NCBI RefSeq assembly: GCF_902833645.1
Contig: NZ_CADFGE010000006.1
Location: forward strand, 372,001 to 436,000
From: Paraburkholderia fungorum
GTDB taxonomy: Bacteria > Pseudomonadota > Gammaproteobacteria > Burkholderiales > Burkholderiaceae
Reading direction: 5' to 3'
DNA length: 64,000 bases
Shown here: positions 43,854-50,645 of the stretch, in pieces
How positions within the stretch are numbered: the first letter of the stretch is position 1
Layout of the letters: the number at the start of each line of letters is the position of its first letter
Translations under genes and position numbers: made by a program
The notes under the pieces: model-generated
Seen by the model: only the letters and a program-made list of their open reading frames with translations
Told to the model about the DNA's origin: nothing
Databases searched by the model: none

Positions 43854-44152
43854 ACGCGCCCCGAGAGAATGTCAAAGGCCGAGCGCGCAGCGCGCGCGGC
43901 GGGCTTCACTTCGACCGGCGGCGGTGCCGGCTGTTGCGTGTGCGTGGGGTCCGGTTCCGGCTCCGCGTGGCGCTTGACGCGCGCCATCAGCACGCGGTGC
44001 GCTTCGGTGCCCTTCTTCGCGTAGGTCGGCAGTTCGCACCACTGACACGACACGTCGAGCGTGCCCGTTTCCGACTCCTTCGCCGGAATTTCGCGGTTGC
44101 AGCACACGCATTGCGTGGTGCCGATGATGGTTTTCTTCGGTCGTGTTTTCAT
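43850..44152 (-). CDS. Viral zinc-ribbon protein
   Basis: 100 residues, MKTRPKKTIIGTTQCVCCNREIPAKESETGTLDVSCQWCELPTYAKKGTEAHRVLMARVKRH, with CVCC and CQWC, a treble-clef or ribbon type zinc knuckle, then an alpha-helical and Pro-rich tail. A DNA- or protein-binding accessory of replication or gene control is likely. It is read after the nested 57-residue frame. Confidence 0.72.
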   Translation of the reverse strand: MKTRPKKTIIGTTQCVCCNREIPAKESETGTLDVSCQWCELPTYAKKGTEAHRVLMARVKRHAEPEPDPTHTQQPAPPPVEVKPAARAARSAFDILSGRV

Positions 44153-44167
44153 GGTTGGTCCCCTGCG

Positions 44168-46177
44168 CTACTGCGTTAGATTGCTTCGACTGCCTGAATT
44201 AGCCGCGATACTTCCGCGATGTACTTCGCCCCGACTACCAACTCCATTTTTGACAGGTTGGCTATCGCCTCTTTCAGCTTCGCCGCCTGTTCTTTCGCCT
44301 CCTCGATTTCCGATCCGATGATCGAATCCCCGTTCTTGTCCGTCTTCATTCACCTTCCCCGTACAGTTATTTACACAGGTCCAAGGCGCGCGCTGCGCGC
44401 GCTCAAACCCAAAATCCAAGCCCGAAACCGGGCGGGCACAATAGCCCGCCCGGACTCCCCTGCCGCTCGCTGGTGTATGCATTGCAGGCCGCATGATTTC
44501 CCACGTGAAGCGCTTCGACTCCACAGTGACAGTCCGCGGTAAAACGTCGATCCAGTTGCCAATGGCGTCGCGCACCTTCGCCACTTCGAAGTACTCGATA
44601 CCGACGATTACCGGCGCACCCGTCTCGCCGTAACGTCCGAGCGTCTCGCTCTGTGCCTTCGCAATACGGACGCGGTAGTTTCGTCCGCACGAAACACCAC
44701 CCTGCGCCGCGACGTAACGATCCCACGCCACCGAAGCATTAGCCCTGCCTTCGAGAATCGCAATCTTGTTGACCGCTCCATGTGCCGCATGTACGAAGTC
44801 CGGCGCATCAGACGGAACGCTTTCCACACGGCGTAATTCACGCCACACCGTGACCGGGGGGCCGCCAATCTGCTGGAACTGACGCACGCGCCAACGCGTG
44901 GCCCACGCTTCGACGCGGGCAGATGTTTCGAGCGCATCATTTCCTTCAAGGTCCTTTTCAAGGCGGTACCCGTCGATATTTTTGGCGATGTACTTGGCGA
45001 TGTAGCCGGCGGCGGTGCCTTTGGCCGGATCCATGGTTTTGAAGTCGCATCGCTTCTCCTGCGCGCCCGGTTCATCACCATCCATGGCGAGCGCATAGCG
45101 GCGCACCATGGCGCGCACCGTTGCATCGTGCTTGGCTTCATAGAAGAAAAGGCAGTGCCAGTGCGGCGTGCCATCGTGCTGCGGCTCCGCAATCCGGAAC
45201 CCGTAAAGACTCACCTGTTTGCGCGCGAGCGCCGCACGGATGCGCGCCCACACCTTGGCGAGATACTTCTGCGCTTGGTCCGGTGTGGTGCCATCCCACT
45301 TGCCGTTTTCGACGGTTCTGGCGCCCTGCGTTTTCATGCGGTGCATCTTCGACGGACACGTGATCGTCAGGAACAGGCCTGTATGCCCTGCCGCAATGGC
45401 GATGCGCTCAAAGCCATTGATTCTCGTCATCAGCTCTGCACGCTTGATCGCGGCGTTGGCCGGCCCCTTGGCCGCCAGTTCCGCGAGCGTGAATTCCTGC
45501 TCAGTCTCGAGATTTTTTGCGATGGTCGCCGCGAGCGCGGCCGCGTTGCGTTCGTTCTGCCACTGGCGGTCCAGCACCGACACGCTAGAGGCGTAGCACT
45601 CGCGATCGCGCCGTACTAGGCCGAGTTGAATCGCCGCAGTCTCGCGAGCTTTTCCGTGTGCCTTGCGTAGCCTGCCCTTCCACCAGTGCGCCGCAACCAT
45701 CCGACGCACGGCGGGTTGATCCTCATAACGCGCCGGTTCGGGCGCGTCGATGCCGCCTGACACGCAGATTGCAGCGAGTCGATAGCGCTGCTCAAACGCG
45801 TCAATCTCTCCTGATGAGCAATGAATTCCTGCCGCTCTAACAGCGTCGAGAAAAACATCAGTGGCCACATGCTCTTGCTCCGCTTGAATCGCCAGCAGCT
45901 TGACGCGGCACTTCTCAGCCATGTCCCAAGCCACGTTACATAGGTCGGTGTCTGATGCGTCGAGCGGCAACGCTTCGTTGACCGGTTTGAGCATCGCCAC
46001 GTTGGCGCGTAGCTGCTCGTTCGCAATACGGCGTGCAGTCCCCTCGCCTGTCGTGACAAGGGGATTGAACGACGCACGGCGCTTTTCCCACGCCGAAAGC
46101 AAACGGGCCGCCCATGGGCGCGGAATCTCCGCGACCATGCTGGCGGCCCATTCGGTTTCGGACGTTAGGCGTTGCAT
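44168..46177 (-). CDS. Rolling-circle replication initiator (phage gpA-like HUH endonuclease)
   Basis: 669 residues from the ATG overlapping the upstream stop (TGATG); PM2 P12 is 634. The HUH signature is complete: motif 1 FLTITCPSKMH (269-279), motif 2 GTPHWHCLFF with His339 and His341, motif 3 AAGYIAKYIAKNIDGY with Tyr392 and Tyr396. Paired tyrosines four residues apart mark superfamily-I initiators (phiX174 A, P2 A, PM2 P12). It nicks one strand at the origin and starts rolling-circle replication. The 66-residue C-terminal tail overlaps another frame. Confidence 0.92.
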   Translation of the reverse strand: MQRLTSETEWAASMVAEIPRPWAARLLSAWEKRRASFNPLVTTGEGTARRIANEQLRANVAMLKPVNEALPLDASDTDLCNVAWDMAEKCRVKLLAIQAEQEHVATDVFLDAVRAAGIHCSSGEIDAFEQRYRLAAICVSGGIDAPEPARYEDQPAVRRMVAAHWWKGRLRKAHGKARETAAIQLGLVRRDRECYASSVSVLDRQWQNERNAAALAATIAKNLETEQEFTLAELAAKGPANAAIKRAELMTRINGFERIAIAAGHTGLFLTITCPSKMHRMKTQGARTVENGKWDGTTPDQAQKYLAKVWARIRAALARKQVSLYGFRIAEPQHDGTPHWHCLFFYEAKHDATVRAMVRRYALAMDGDEPGAQEKRCDFKTMDPAKGTAAGYIAKYIAKNIDGYRLEKDLEGNDALETSARVEAWATRWRVRQFQQIGGPPVTVWRELRRVESVPSDAPDFVHAAHGAVNKIAILEGRANASVAWDRYVAAQGGVSCGRNYRVRIAKAQSETLGRYGETGAPVIVGIEYFEVAKVRDAIGNWIDVLPRTVTVESKRFTWEIMRPAMHTPASGRGVRAGYCARPVSGLDFGFERAQRAPWTCVNNCTGKVNEDGQERGFDHRIGNRGGERTGGEAERGDSQPVKNGVGSRGEVHRGSIAANSGSRSNLTQ
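44176..44349 (-). CDS. 57-residue protein nested out of frame in the replicase 3' end
   Basis: MKTDKNGDSIIGSEIEEAKEQAAKLKEAIANLSKMELVVGAKYIAEVSRLIQAVEAI. Helical, with heptad-like spacing of hydrophobics. A GGGGAAGGTGA ribosome site precedes the ATG. It ends eight bases before the replicase end and is read in a different frame on the same strand. Compositionally more protein-like than the overlapped replicase tail, which is Gly/Arg-rich. Confidence 0.6.
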   Translation of the reverse strand: MKTDKNGDSIIGSEIEEAKEQAAKLKEAIANLSKMELVVGAKYIAEVSRLIQAVEAI

Positions 46178-46407
46178 CAGACCGTCATCCGCAGTTGATC
46201 GAACGGCACATAGAACTGTTTCGCGCCGTCGCCGTCGATCACTTCGACCAGAGCAAAGCCTTCCGGCACTTGCGAATGACAGGCGTTCGGCGCTTTCGGG
46301 CCGACCACCGCTACACGACCGCGCCATCCATCGACGTGCGACAGAAATTCATCCGTCGCCGCGATCAGTACGCGGTCACCTGGCCGAAACTGCGACATGA
46401 TGACCAT
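46177..46407 (-). CDS. Small beta-rich viral protein (SH3/KOW-like)
   Basis: 76 residues, MVIMSQFRPGDRVLIAATDEFLSHVDGWRGRVAVVGPKAPNACHSQVPEGFALVEVIDGDGAKQFYVPFDQLRMTV. GDRVLI and GWRGRVAVV fit a small five-strand barrel. Its stop overlaps the replicase start. Together with the next gene upstream it may form a pair of related barrel proteins. Start may also be the Met at position 4. Confidence 0.65.
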   Translation of the reverse strand: MVIMSQFRPGDRVLIAATDEFLSHVDGWRGRVAVVGPKAPNACHSQVPEGFALVEVIDGDGAKQFYVPFDQLRMTV

Positions 46408-46409
46408 GG

Positions 46410-46592
46410 TTAGCCCAGCCGCTGCACGTCGTCAAAGTTCGCCGTGACGAACTTTTCCTTGTTGTTCGCGTCCGCGTCGAGCTTCACGCTCACGGTTTCC
46501 TTTTCTTTGTCCACCGCCTGAATGAGGCCGGCGCGGCCCGCGTCCGGATGCTTGCTATCCGCCTTGATCAGTACCGATTCCCATGCTTGCAT
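46410..46592 (-). CDS. Small beta-rich viral protein
   Basis: 60 residues, MQAWESVLIKADSKHPDAGRAGLIQAVDKEKETVSVKLDADANNKEKFVTANFDDVQRLG. Alternating strands with an H-P-D-A-G-R-A-G loop, reminiscent of small barrel proteins in Ralstonia and Xanthomonas phages. Two bases from the next gene. Confidence 0.65.
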   Translation of the reverse strand: MQAWESVLIKADSKHPDAGRAGLIQAVDKEKETVSVKLDADANNKEKFVTANFDDVQRLG

Positions 46593-46595
46593 GCT

Positions 46596-46838
46596 CTACC
46601 CCTTGATATGTTGTGCGCGCGCACGTTGGAATGCCGCTGGCGCGACGTGCGCGCGCTTCGGTGTCGCTTGCCGGCGGAATTTTGAAAGGATCGGATCGAG
46701 CGCCGCGAGCGCTTCGACGCGGGCGCGGTCGCTGGCGGGAGTTCGCCTCGGCGCCCACGCAACCGCGAATGTCCCGGCGGTGCCGATCGAACCGGGCACA
46801 TAGCCGTAGCTCACGTCTTCGGCGTTTTCAGGCGTCAT
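46596..46838 (-). CDS. Viral early protein, unknown
   Basis: 80 residues from an ATG giving MTPENAEDVSYGYVPGSIGTAGTFAVAWAPRRTPASDRARVEALAALDPILSKFRRQATPKRAHVAPAAFQRARAQHIKG; an upstream in-frame ATG (at 46862) would add MTTTTVLT. Neither has a strong ribosome site. The C-terminal half is Arg/Ala-rich and basic. Overlaps the end of the acidic micro-protein gene. Confidence 0.5.
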   Translation of the reverse strand: MTPENAEDVSYGYVPGSIGTAGTFAVAWAPRRTPASDRARVEALAALDPILSKFRRQATPKRAHVAPAAFQRARAQHIKG

Positions 46839-46953
46839 AGTCAAAACGGTCGTCGTCGTCATCGTCGTTCGTCCACGCGTCCCAAAAGCACAGGCCGATC
46901 ACGATCAGGCCCAGCACGATCACCACGAACGCCCACAGGCCGATCCCGAGCAT
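46828..46953 (-). CDS. 41-residue membrane protein with a poly-Asp tail
   Basis: MLGIGLWAFVVIVLGLIVIGLCFWDAWTNDDDDDDRFDYDA: one long hydrophobic helix, then six consecutive Asp. Stop/start overlap (TAATG) with the gene before it. Unusual contrast of a pure membrane helix and a polyacidic tail. Function unknown. Confidence 0.65.
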   Translation of the reverse strand: MLGIGLWAFVVIVLGLIVIGLCFWDAWTNDDDDDDRFDYDA

Positions 46954-47078
46954 TACGCCCCCAGCCAGTAGAAAAAGCGGTTGATCGCGTCGCGCAGCTT
47001 CGAACGGCGGAAATACGGGCCGTCGATGGTGTATCCGCCCAGCGCCGTTGAATGAATTTGTGACTGTGTGTTACGCAT
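46953..47078 (-). CDS. 41-residue viral early protein
   Basis: MRNTQSQIHSTALGGYTIDGPYFRRSKLRDAINRFFYWLGA. First gene of the leftward early block, next to the divergent control region. A basic-aromatic C-terminal helix (RSKLRDAINRFFYWLG). Function unknown. Confidence 0.55.
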   Translation of the reverse strand: MRNTQSQIHSTALGGYTIDGPYFRRSKLRDAINRFFYWLGA

Positions 47079-47192
47079 GACGAATCCCCTTTCGAACCCC
47101 AAGCCGAAGAAAATCGGGCCGCCTAAAGGCGAGGATCAATCGCCACAGCGGGGTTCAGGCTGTTTTGTGCGGCCCGACGAACGAACAATACA

Positions 47193-47225
47193 TCAACCGC
47201 GCGATACAAGTCAACTGCGCGATAC
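47193..47225. promoter_or_regulatory. Tandem operator candidate in the divergent early control region
   Basis: TCAACCGCGCGATAC (47193-47207) and TCAACTGCGCGATAC (47211-47225): a 15-base direct repeat with one mismatch and an 18-base period. It lies between the leftward early genes and the rightward repressor gene, where a Cro/CI-type protein would bind. Confidence 0.6.
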
Positions 47226-47288
47226 GTTGCGCGCCGTTGATGACTTGCGTAACGTAAACGCTGGGTTCTCTTGACATACGGGGTTTGC

Positions 47289-47738
47289 ATGAAAACAACT
47301 GGGGAATATCTGGATGCGGTAAAGGCGAAGCTGGACCTTCCGTCCGACTACGCGACCGCTAAAGCGCTGGGTGTGACGCGGGCCTCTGTGAGCAAGTGGC
47401 GACTCGGCCACTCAGTTCCTGACGAACTGGCGTGCGCCAAGATAGCCGACATTATTGGCGTTGAGCCTATCGAGGTGATCGCAGCTTCGCAGTTCGAGCG
47501 CTCGAAAGACGAGAACGCGCGCAAGCTGTGGGAGAGCATATGGGGAAAAGCGGCGGGGGCTACCGTAGCGAGCTTGATGCTTGCCGTGGTTGGCTTGTCG
47601 GTAGCCCCCACTTCCAAGGCGGCGGAATCTGGTAACAACGTGATCTCTTTATCTTATGTCAAATCAATTATTCCGACTACTCAAATCCAATCGCGCAGTG
47701 CGCACTTCAGGTGCCATCCCCGGGCGCCACTGCTGTGA
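47289..47738 (+). CDS. Phage repressor-like HTH protein with TM segment; 3' end spans attR
   Basis: 149 residues as integrated. MKTTGEYLDAVKAKLDLPSDYATAKALGVTRASVSKWRLGHSVPDELACAKIADIIGVEPIEVIAAS contains an HTH (about 19-42), followed by KAAGATVASLMLAVVGLSVAP, a helix at 88-106. The same layout (DUF3693/YdaS-like) is seen in regulators of filamentous and other small phages. The ATG at 47289 is chosen over the TTG at 47271. The core repeat at 47648-47662 lies within codons 120-125. Residues 126-149 are encoded by host DNA, while in the circle a different 17-residue tail is expected. Confidence 0.82.
   Translation: MKTTGEYLDAVKAKLDLPSDYATAKALGVTRASVSKWRLGHSVPDELACAKIADIIGVEPIEVIAASQFERSKDENARKLWESIWGKAAGATVASLMLAVVGLSVAPTSKAAESGNNVISLSYVKSIIPTTQIQSRSAHFRCHPRAPLL
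47637..47664 (+). other. attR: dif-like Xer site (right end of the provirus)
   Basis: XerC-side arm AACGTGATCTC (poor match, viral), centre TTTATC, XerD arm TTATGTCAAAT (one mismatch from E. coli dif TTATGTTAAAT; host). The core TTTATCTTATGTCAA is a direct repeat of that at 36400-36414. The degenerate XerC arm is as in attP sites of other Xer-dependent phages. Confidence 0.78.
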
Positions 47739-47776
47739 CGCCCGGCGACGGGATACATCAAAGCGTCTCCGGTGTC

Positions 47777-48235
47777 TCAGCGCACCGGTTCGATCTTGAA
47801 AGCATCGACCGCTACACCAAGGTCTATGCCTTCACCGCTGCCGCTCAACGCCATCGACGTCGTTCCCTTGGTCAGCACCTGCGCGGTAGCGCTACTTCCT
47901 GCGCCGGCCGAAGCACCGGCCTGCGCGTAGCTGCCGAACACATCCTTAATGCTGTAGACATGGGTGATATCGCCGTGGCCGGTGACGTGAAACTTGCCGG
48001 CCGTCAGGCCGCCGCCGTGCACGCTGATCGTGACAGCGGCCTTTTGCCCATTATCGCAAGTTACCTTGCCGTGCCCTTGCGCGTGCTGGTAAATCGCCGA
48101 CCATCCGGACATGCTGAAGGTCAGATGGCATTTCACCGGCGCGCTGCCTGCCTGAGCCGGGGTGGCGATCAAGCCCGTCAGGGCGCCCACGCACAGCAAT
48201 GTGGCGGCAGTCGATACAAGGTTATGCTTGCTCAT
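47777..48235 (-). CDS. Exported protein of unknown function
   Basis: 152 residues: signal peptide MSKHNLVSTAATLLCVGALTGLIATPAQAG, then KCHLTFSMSGWSAIYQHAQGHGKVTCDNGQKAAVTISVHGGGLTAGKFHVTGHGDITHVYSIKDVFGSYAQAGASAGAGSSATAQVLTKGTTSMALSGSGEGIDLGVAVDAFKIEPVR. Two Cys residues could form a disulfide. Beta-rich; resembles small DUF992-like periplasmic proteins, unproven. GGAG before the ATG. First host gene after the provirus. Confidence 0.75.
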   Translation of the reverse strand: MSKHNLVSTAATLLCVGALTGLIATPAQAGSAPVKCHLTFSMSGWSAIYQHAQGHGKVTCDNGQKAAVTISVHGGGLTAGKFHVTGHGDITHVYSIKDVFGSYAQAGASAGAGSSATAQVLTKGTTSMALSGSGEGIDLGVAVDAFKIEPVR

Positions 48236-48414
48236 AGGAGTCTCCGGGCACATGAAGATAGGTTATTCAGTGTAACCGTCATTCGCATTAAGTCGGCGAA
48301 CGGCCATCCAACGTCCGTGCAGCGGTGCGGGCGAAGACCGATCCATGGCCAACCCGCAAATGGCTCAGGGAATCCGCTCGCGAGCGCGTTGCGGATCGAA
48401 GCGGTCGATGACCG

Positions 48415-49485
48415 TCACTCGGAAGCCGCTGCCGGCTCAATGCCCTGCGCAGTACCGCACTGATGGCAATGCGGGAAAAAGAAGAAATTCCGGCCACCGC
48501 ATCCGCATACATTGAAGAGCCTCAATCCGCAATGCACACAGAACGTGGAGTCGTCGCCGCCGAGATTCCATTGTTTTTCGCATGACGGGCAGCGTTTTTT
48601 TCCGAGTGAACGAACGGCCTTTTCGTATCCGATCGCGCGCGCACGTTCTCCCTGGTCCTGCTGCAGTTCGAGCCGCTTACGTTCGGCATAGCGCCTGAAG
48701 GTCTTCATCATGTAAAGGCCGGCGAATACCGTGAGCGCAATGCCGACCAGGACCCGGACATAGCCGCCGAAATTCGGCAGGTACGGGACCAGTTCAATGA
48801 AAAATGCGCTCAATGCAAACAGGCCAAAGCCATACACAAAAGGCCAGTAACGCGCTCTGCGATAGCGGATGAATAACCAGATCGCGACCAGCAGTATCGG
48901 TAACGTTAGCGCAAGCCGCAGGCCGAACACCTGCAACTCATAATGCCGGGTCGCCTCGTTGAGGCGCCGCTCGGCCACTGCGTCCACGTCGGCGATTCGC
49001 GCGTCCAACTGAGCCTTCCGCGATGCCAGTGTCCGCTGCTGGTCGCCAATCGCATCGATCTGATGCTGCCAGTTGATGGTCACCGCCTGGAGCGCATCCA
49101 GCTTGCGGGTTCTGGCCAGAATGTCCGGATCCCTTTCACTGTCGCCCGTCACCGAACGGGTTGCCAGCCAGTTACGGAAACTTTCCTTCTCGTCCGCGTA
49201 CTCCTTCGCGGCGCGTCCGCGCGCCACCTCCATGGTGTCAGCCTTCTCATCGAGCGCGTCGCGCTGCAATTGCAGATCGCGCCGCGCTGAGTCCAACTGC
49301 GCTTTCGCCGGAGCATCTACGAATTGCTCGATGGTTGGCGGCCCGCCACGCGGTGCAAATGCCATATCGCGGATGACGAGACTGCCGAGCATGTTCAGAA
49401 AAATGGCGAAGACAATCGCGATCACGCATGAGGCGAGTCGCAGTAGCCGCGCTGGGCTGGTCAGGCCGTCGCTGGAAGTCATCAT
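48415..49485 (-). CDS. Membrane protein with coiled coil and double zinc ribbon
   Basis: 356 residues. One N-terminal helix, a long charged helical region (about 45-170; QLDSARRDLQLQRDALDEKADTMEVARGRAAKEYADEKESF) likely a periplasmic coiled coil, then three or four helices, and a cytoplasmic C-terminus with two zinc ribbons: CPSC...CVHC and CGCG...CHQC. Such ribbons usually bind zinc and partners. It is leftward, as is the exported gene. No known family name. Confidence 0.75.
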   Translation of the reverse strand: MMTSSDGLTSPARLLRLASCVIAIVFAIFLNMLGSLVIRDMAFAPRGGPPTIEQFVDAPAKAQLDSARRDLQLQRDALDEKADTMEVARGRAAKEYADEKESFRNWLATRSVTGDSERDPDILARTRKLDALQAVTINWQHQIDAIGDQQRTLASRKAQLDARIADVDAVAERRLNEATRHYELQVFGLRLALTLPILLVAIWLFIRYRRARYWPFVYGFGLFALSAFFIELVPYLPNFGGYVRVLVGIALTVFAGLYMMKTFRRYAERKRLELQQDQGERARAIGYEKAVRSLGKKRCPSCEKQWNLGGDDSTFCVHCGLRLFNVCGCGGRNFFFFPHCHQCGTAQGIEPAAASE

Positions 49486-49548
49486 TGTCGTTGCCTTTGT
49501 TATTAAAAATCTGAGAATGATATTTATCGCTTTTCCACGGATCGATTG

Positions 49549-49854
49549 TTAACGATCCAGGTGCCGATGTCGAATGCCGGCACGTAGCCGGTTGCTATTC
49601 GATGCGTATCGAATCAGCAGCACGCGATATTCGCGTTCAAAAGCGCGTTCGATGCCGTCAAAGCGATTATTGCTGCAGCCTTGGGCAAGCCCGGTGTGGC
49701 GATGTTCTGTCAAATCAGGCCTGAATGGCGTCTCCATTCCCAATCGAAAATGCGGACCGTTTTCGCTGAGCAGGATATCAACAGCATCCCGACCGAAACA
49801 ATCGCGAGCGAGGTGACCGATTACTGCCGCACACTGCTGCAGTTCAGCCCGCAT
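49549..49854 (-). CDS. Hypothetical protein, 101 residues
   Basis: MRAELQQCAAVIGHLARDCFGRDAVDILLSENGPHFRLGMETPFRPDLTEHRHTGLAQGCSNNRFDGIERAFEREYRVLLIRYASNSNRLRAGIRHRHLDR. The sequence reads as a structured globular protein and its codon use is typical, so I prefer it to the overlapping rightward frame ending at 49863. No ribosome site stands out. Function unknown. Confidence 0.5.
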   Translation of the reverse strand: MRAELQQCAAVIGHLARDCFGRDAVDILLSENGPHFRLGMETPFRPDLTEHRHTGLAQGCSNNRFDGIERAFEREYRVLLIRYASNSNRLRAGIRHRHLDR

Positions 49855-49868
49855 GGCACATAACGAAG

Positions 49869-49890
49869 GCCCGCTCTGGCGGGCATTTTC
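49869..49890 (+). terminator. Hairpin with T-rich tail (rightward)
   Basis: GCCCGC-TCTG-GCGGGC followed by ATTTTCTTT. It would end a rightward transcript, yet no well-supported rightward gene precedes it. It may be a leftover or a sign of an unannotated rightward gene. Confidence 0.5.
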
Positions 49891-49935
49891 TTTGATACGG
49901 ATCGCAAGAGAGGCAGGCGGTTCGCGCGTTTTTTG

Positions 49936-50538
49936 TTATGAATCGGCCCGGCGGCCCTTGCCTGCTTTCTCCCGCCCCGCCCTCGCCGCCTGGCGCAGTT
50001 TTCTTGCTTTAGCCGACTTCACCGCGGCTTCTCTTCCCGGCCATAGCGCCACGCCGACAGCGATCAAAAGCAGGCCAGCGAGGCTGAATCCCAGCCCCAT
50101 CCCCAGATCCATCTTCCATTCGCCGGTCTCGACCGCTTCGCTTCGCCACGCCAACGAGGGATGATCGGCCGACACCCGCAGTCCTCCCGCAGCGGCTCGG
50201 GCGCAAAACTTTCTGGCGAGGGCTTCCTCCTCGGCCGGGTTCACGACGGGATCCGGCCCACGGTTATACCGCGGCGAATCCGGGGGCGTCCAGGTTTCCT
50301 GGTAATGCTGCTCGAAACCGCTTCCGTAGCTAAACGCAGCCGTGACTTCCCACCACGAATCGCGCTTGCCATAGCGCCTCGCCAACGAACATTGATCGAC
50401 GCGCGCCGCGACCGCGGGCCAGTTGCGTGCCTGCCAGAGTGTGGCTGCATCGCAAAGCCCTTTTATGGCAGCAATGAGAACCACCAATCCGACCAGAATG
50501 AGCAAAATCGAACGGATAGTGGGAAAAAATATTTTCAT
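49936..50538 (-). CDS. DUF3592-like membrane protein
   Basis: 200 residues: first helix FPTIRSILLILVGLVVLIAAIKGL, a periplasmic domain (LWQARNWPAVAARVDQCSLARRYGKRDSWWEVTAAFSYGSGFEQHYQETWTPPDSP) and a second helix LGMGLGFSLAGLLLIAVGVALWPG, then a basic tail. This helix-beta-helix order with a W-P-x-V/T start is typical of DUF3592. Function not known. Divergent from the next gene. Confidence 0.7.
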   Translation of the reverse strand: MKIFFPTIRSILLILVGLVVLIAAIKGLCDAATLWQARNWPAVAARVDQCSLARRYGKRDSWWEVTAAFSYGSGFEQHYQETWTPPDSPRYNRGPDPVVNPAEEEALARKFCARAAAGGLRVSADHPSLAWRSEAVETGEWKMDLGMGLGFSLAGLLLIAVGVALWPGREAAVKSAKARKLRQAARAGREKAGKGRRADS

Positions 50539-50645
50539 TGGATATAGCGCCTCAATGGGCGTGCACGCACGAATAATCACGACGAAATCACGACGACGCG
50601 GGATTTTATTATGATGTCGCGCTATGGTATTTCATTGATCTGGCA

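Larger units (their letters stand above)
36400..47662. mobile_element. Integrated corticovirus (PM2)-like tailless membrane-containing phage
   Basis: A self-contained 11.25-kb unit bounded by the 15-base direct repeat TTTATCTTATGTCAA, within a dif-like site. It has the PM2 hallmark set: gpA-like HUH replicase (44168-46177), FtsK/HerA-type packaging ATPase (42616-43257), double-jelly-roll P2-like capsid protein (41425-42219), a lysozyme, a holin-like gene and many single-TM small proteins. The size is close to the roughly 10-kb PM2 genome. Almost all genes run leftward in two blocks, with one rightward regulator at the right end. No tail, portal, terminase or integrase gene is present. Confidence 0.87.

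Noticed and set aside
36400..47662. Filamentous phage (Inoviridae) as the identity of the element
   Set aside because: The HTH repressor, Xer-type integration and small genes suggest it, but there is no pIII-like adsorption protein, the ATPase is short and lacks the Zot membrane domain, a lysozyme and holin-like gene are present, and a 264-residue P2-like capsid protein is present.
49681..49863. Rightward 60-codon frame ending before the hairpin at 49869
   Set aside because: The hairpin is in the right place for it, but the opposite-strand 101-residue frame reads as a better protein. Undecided, so not listed.
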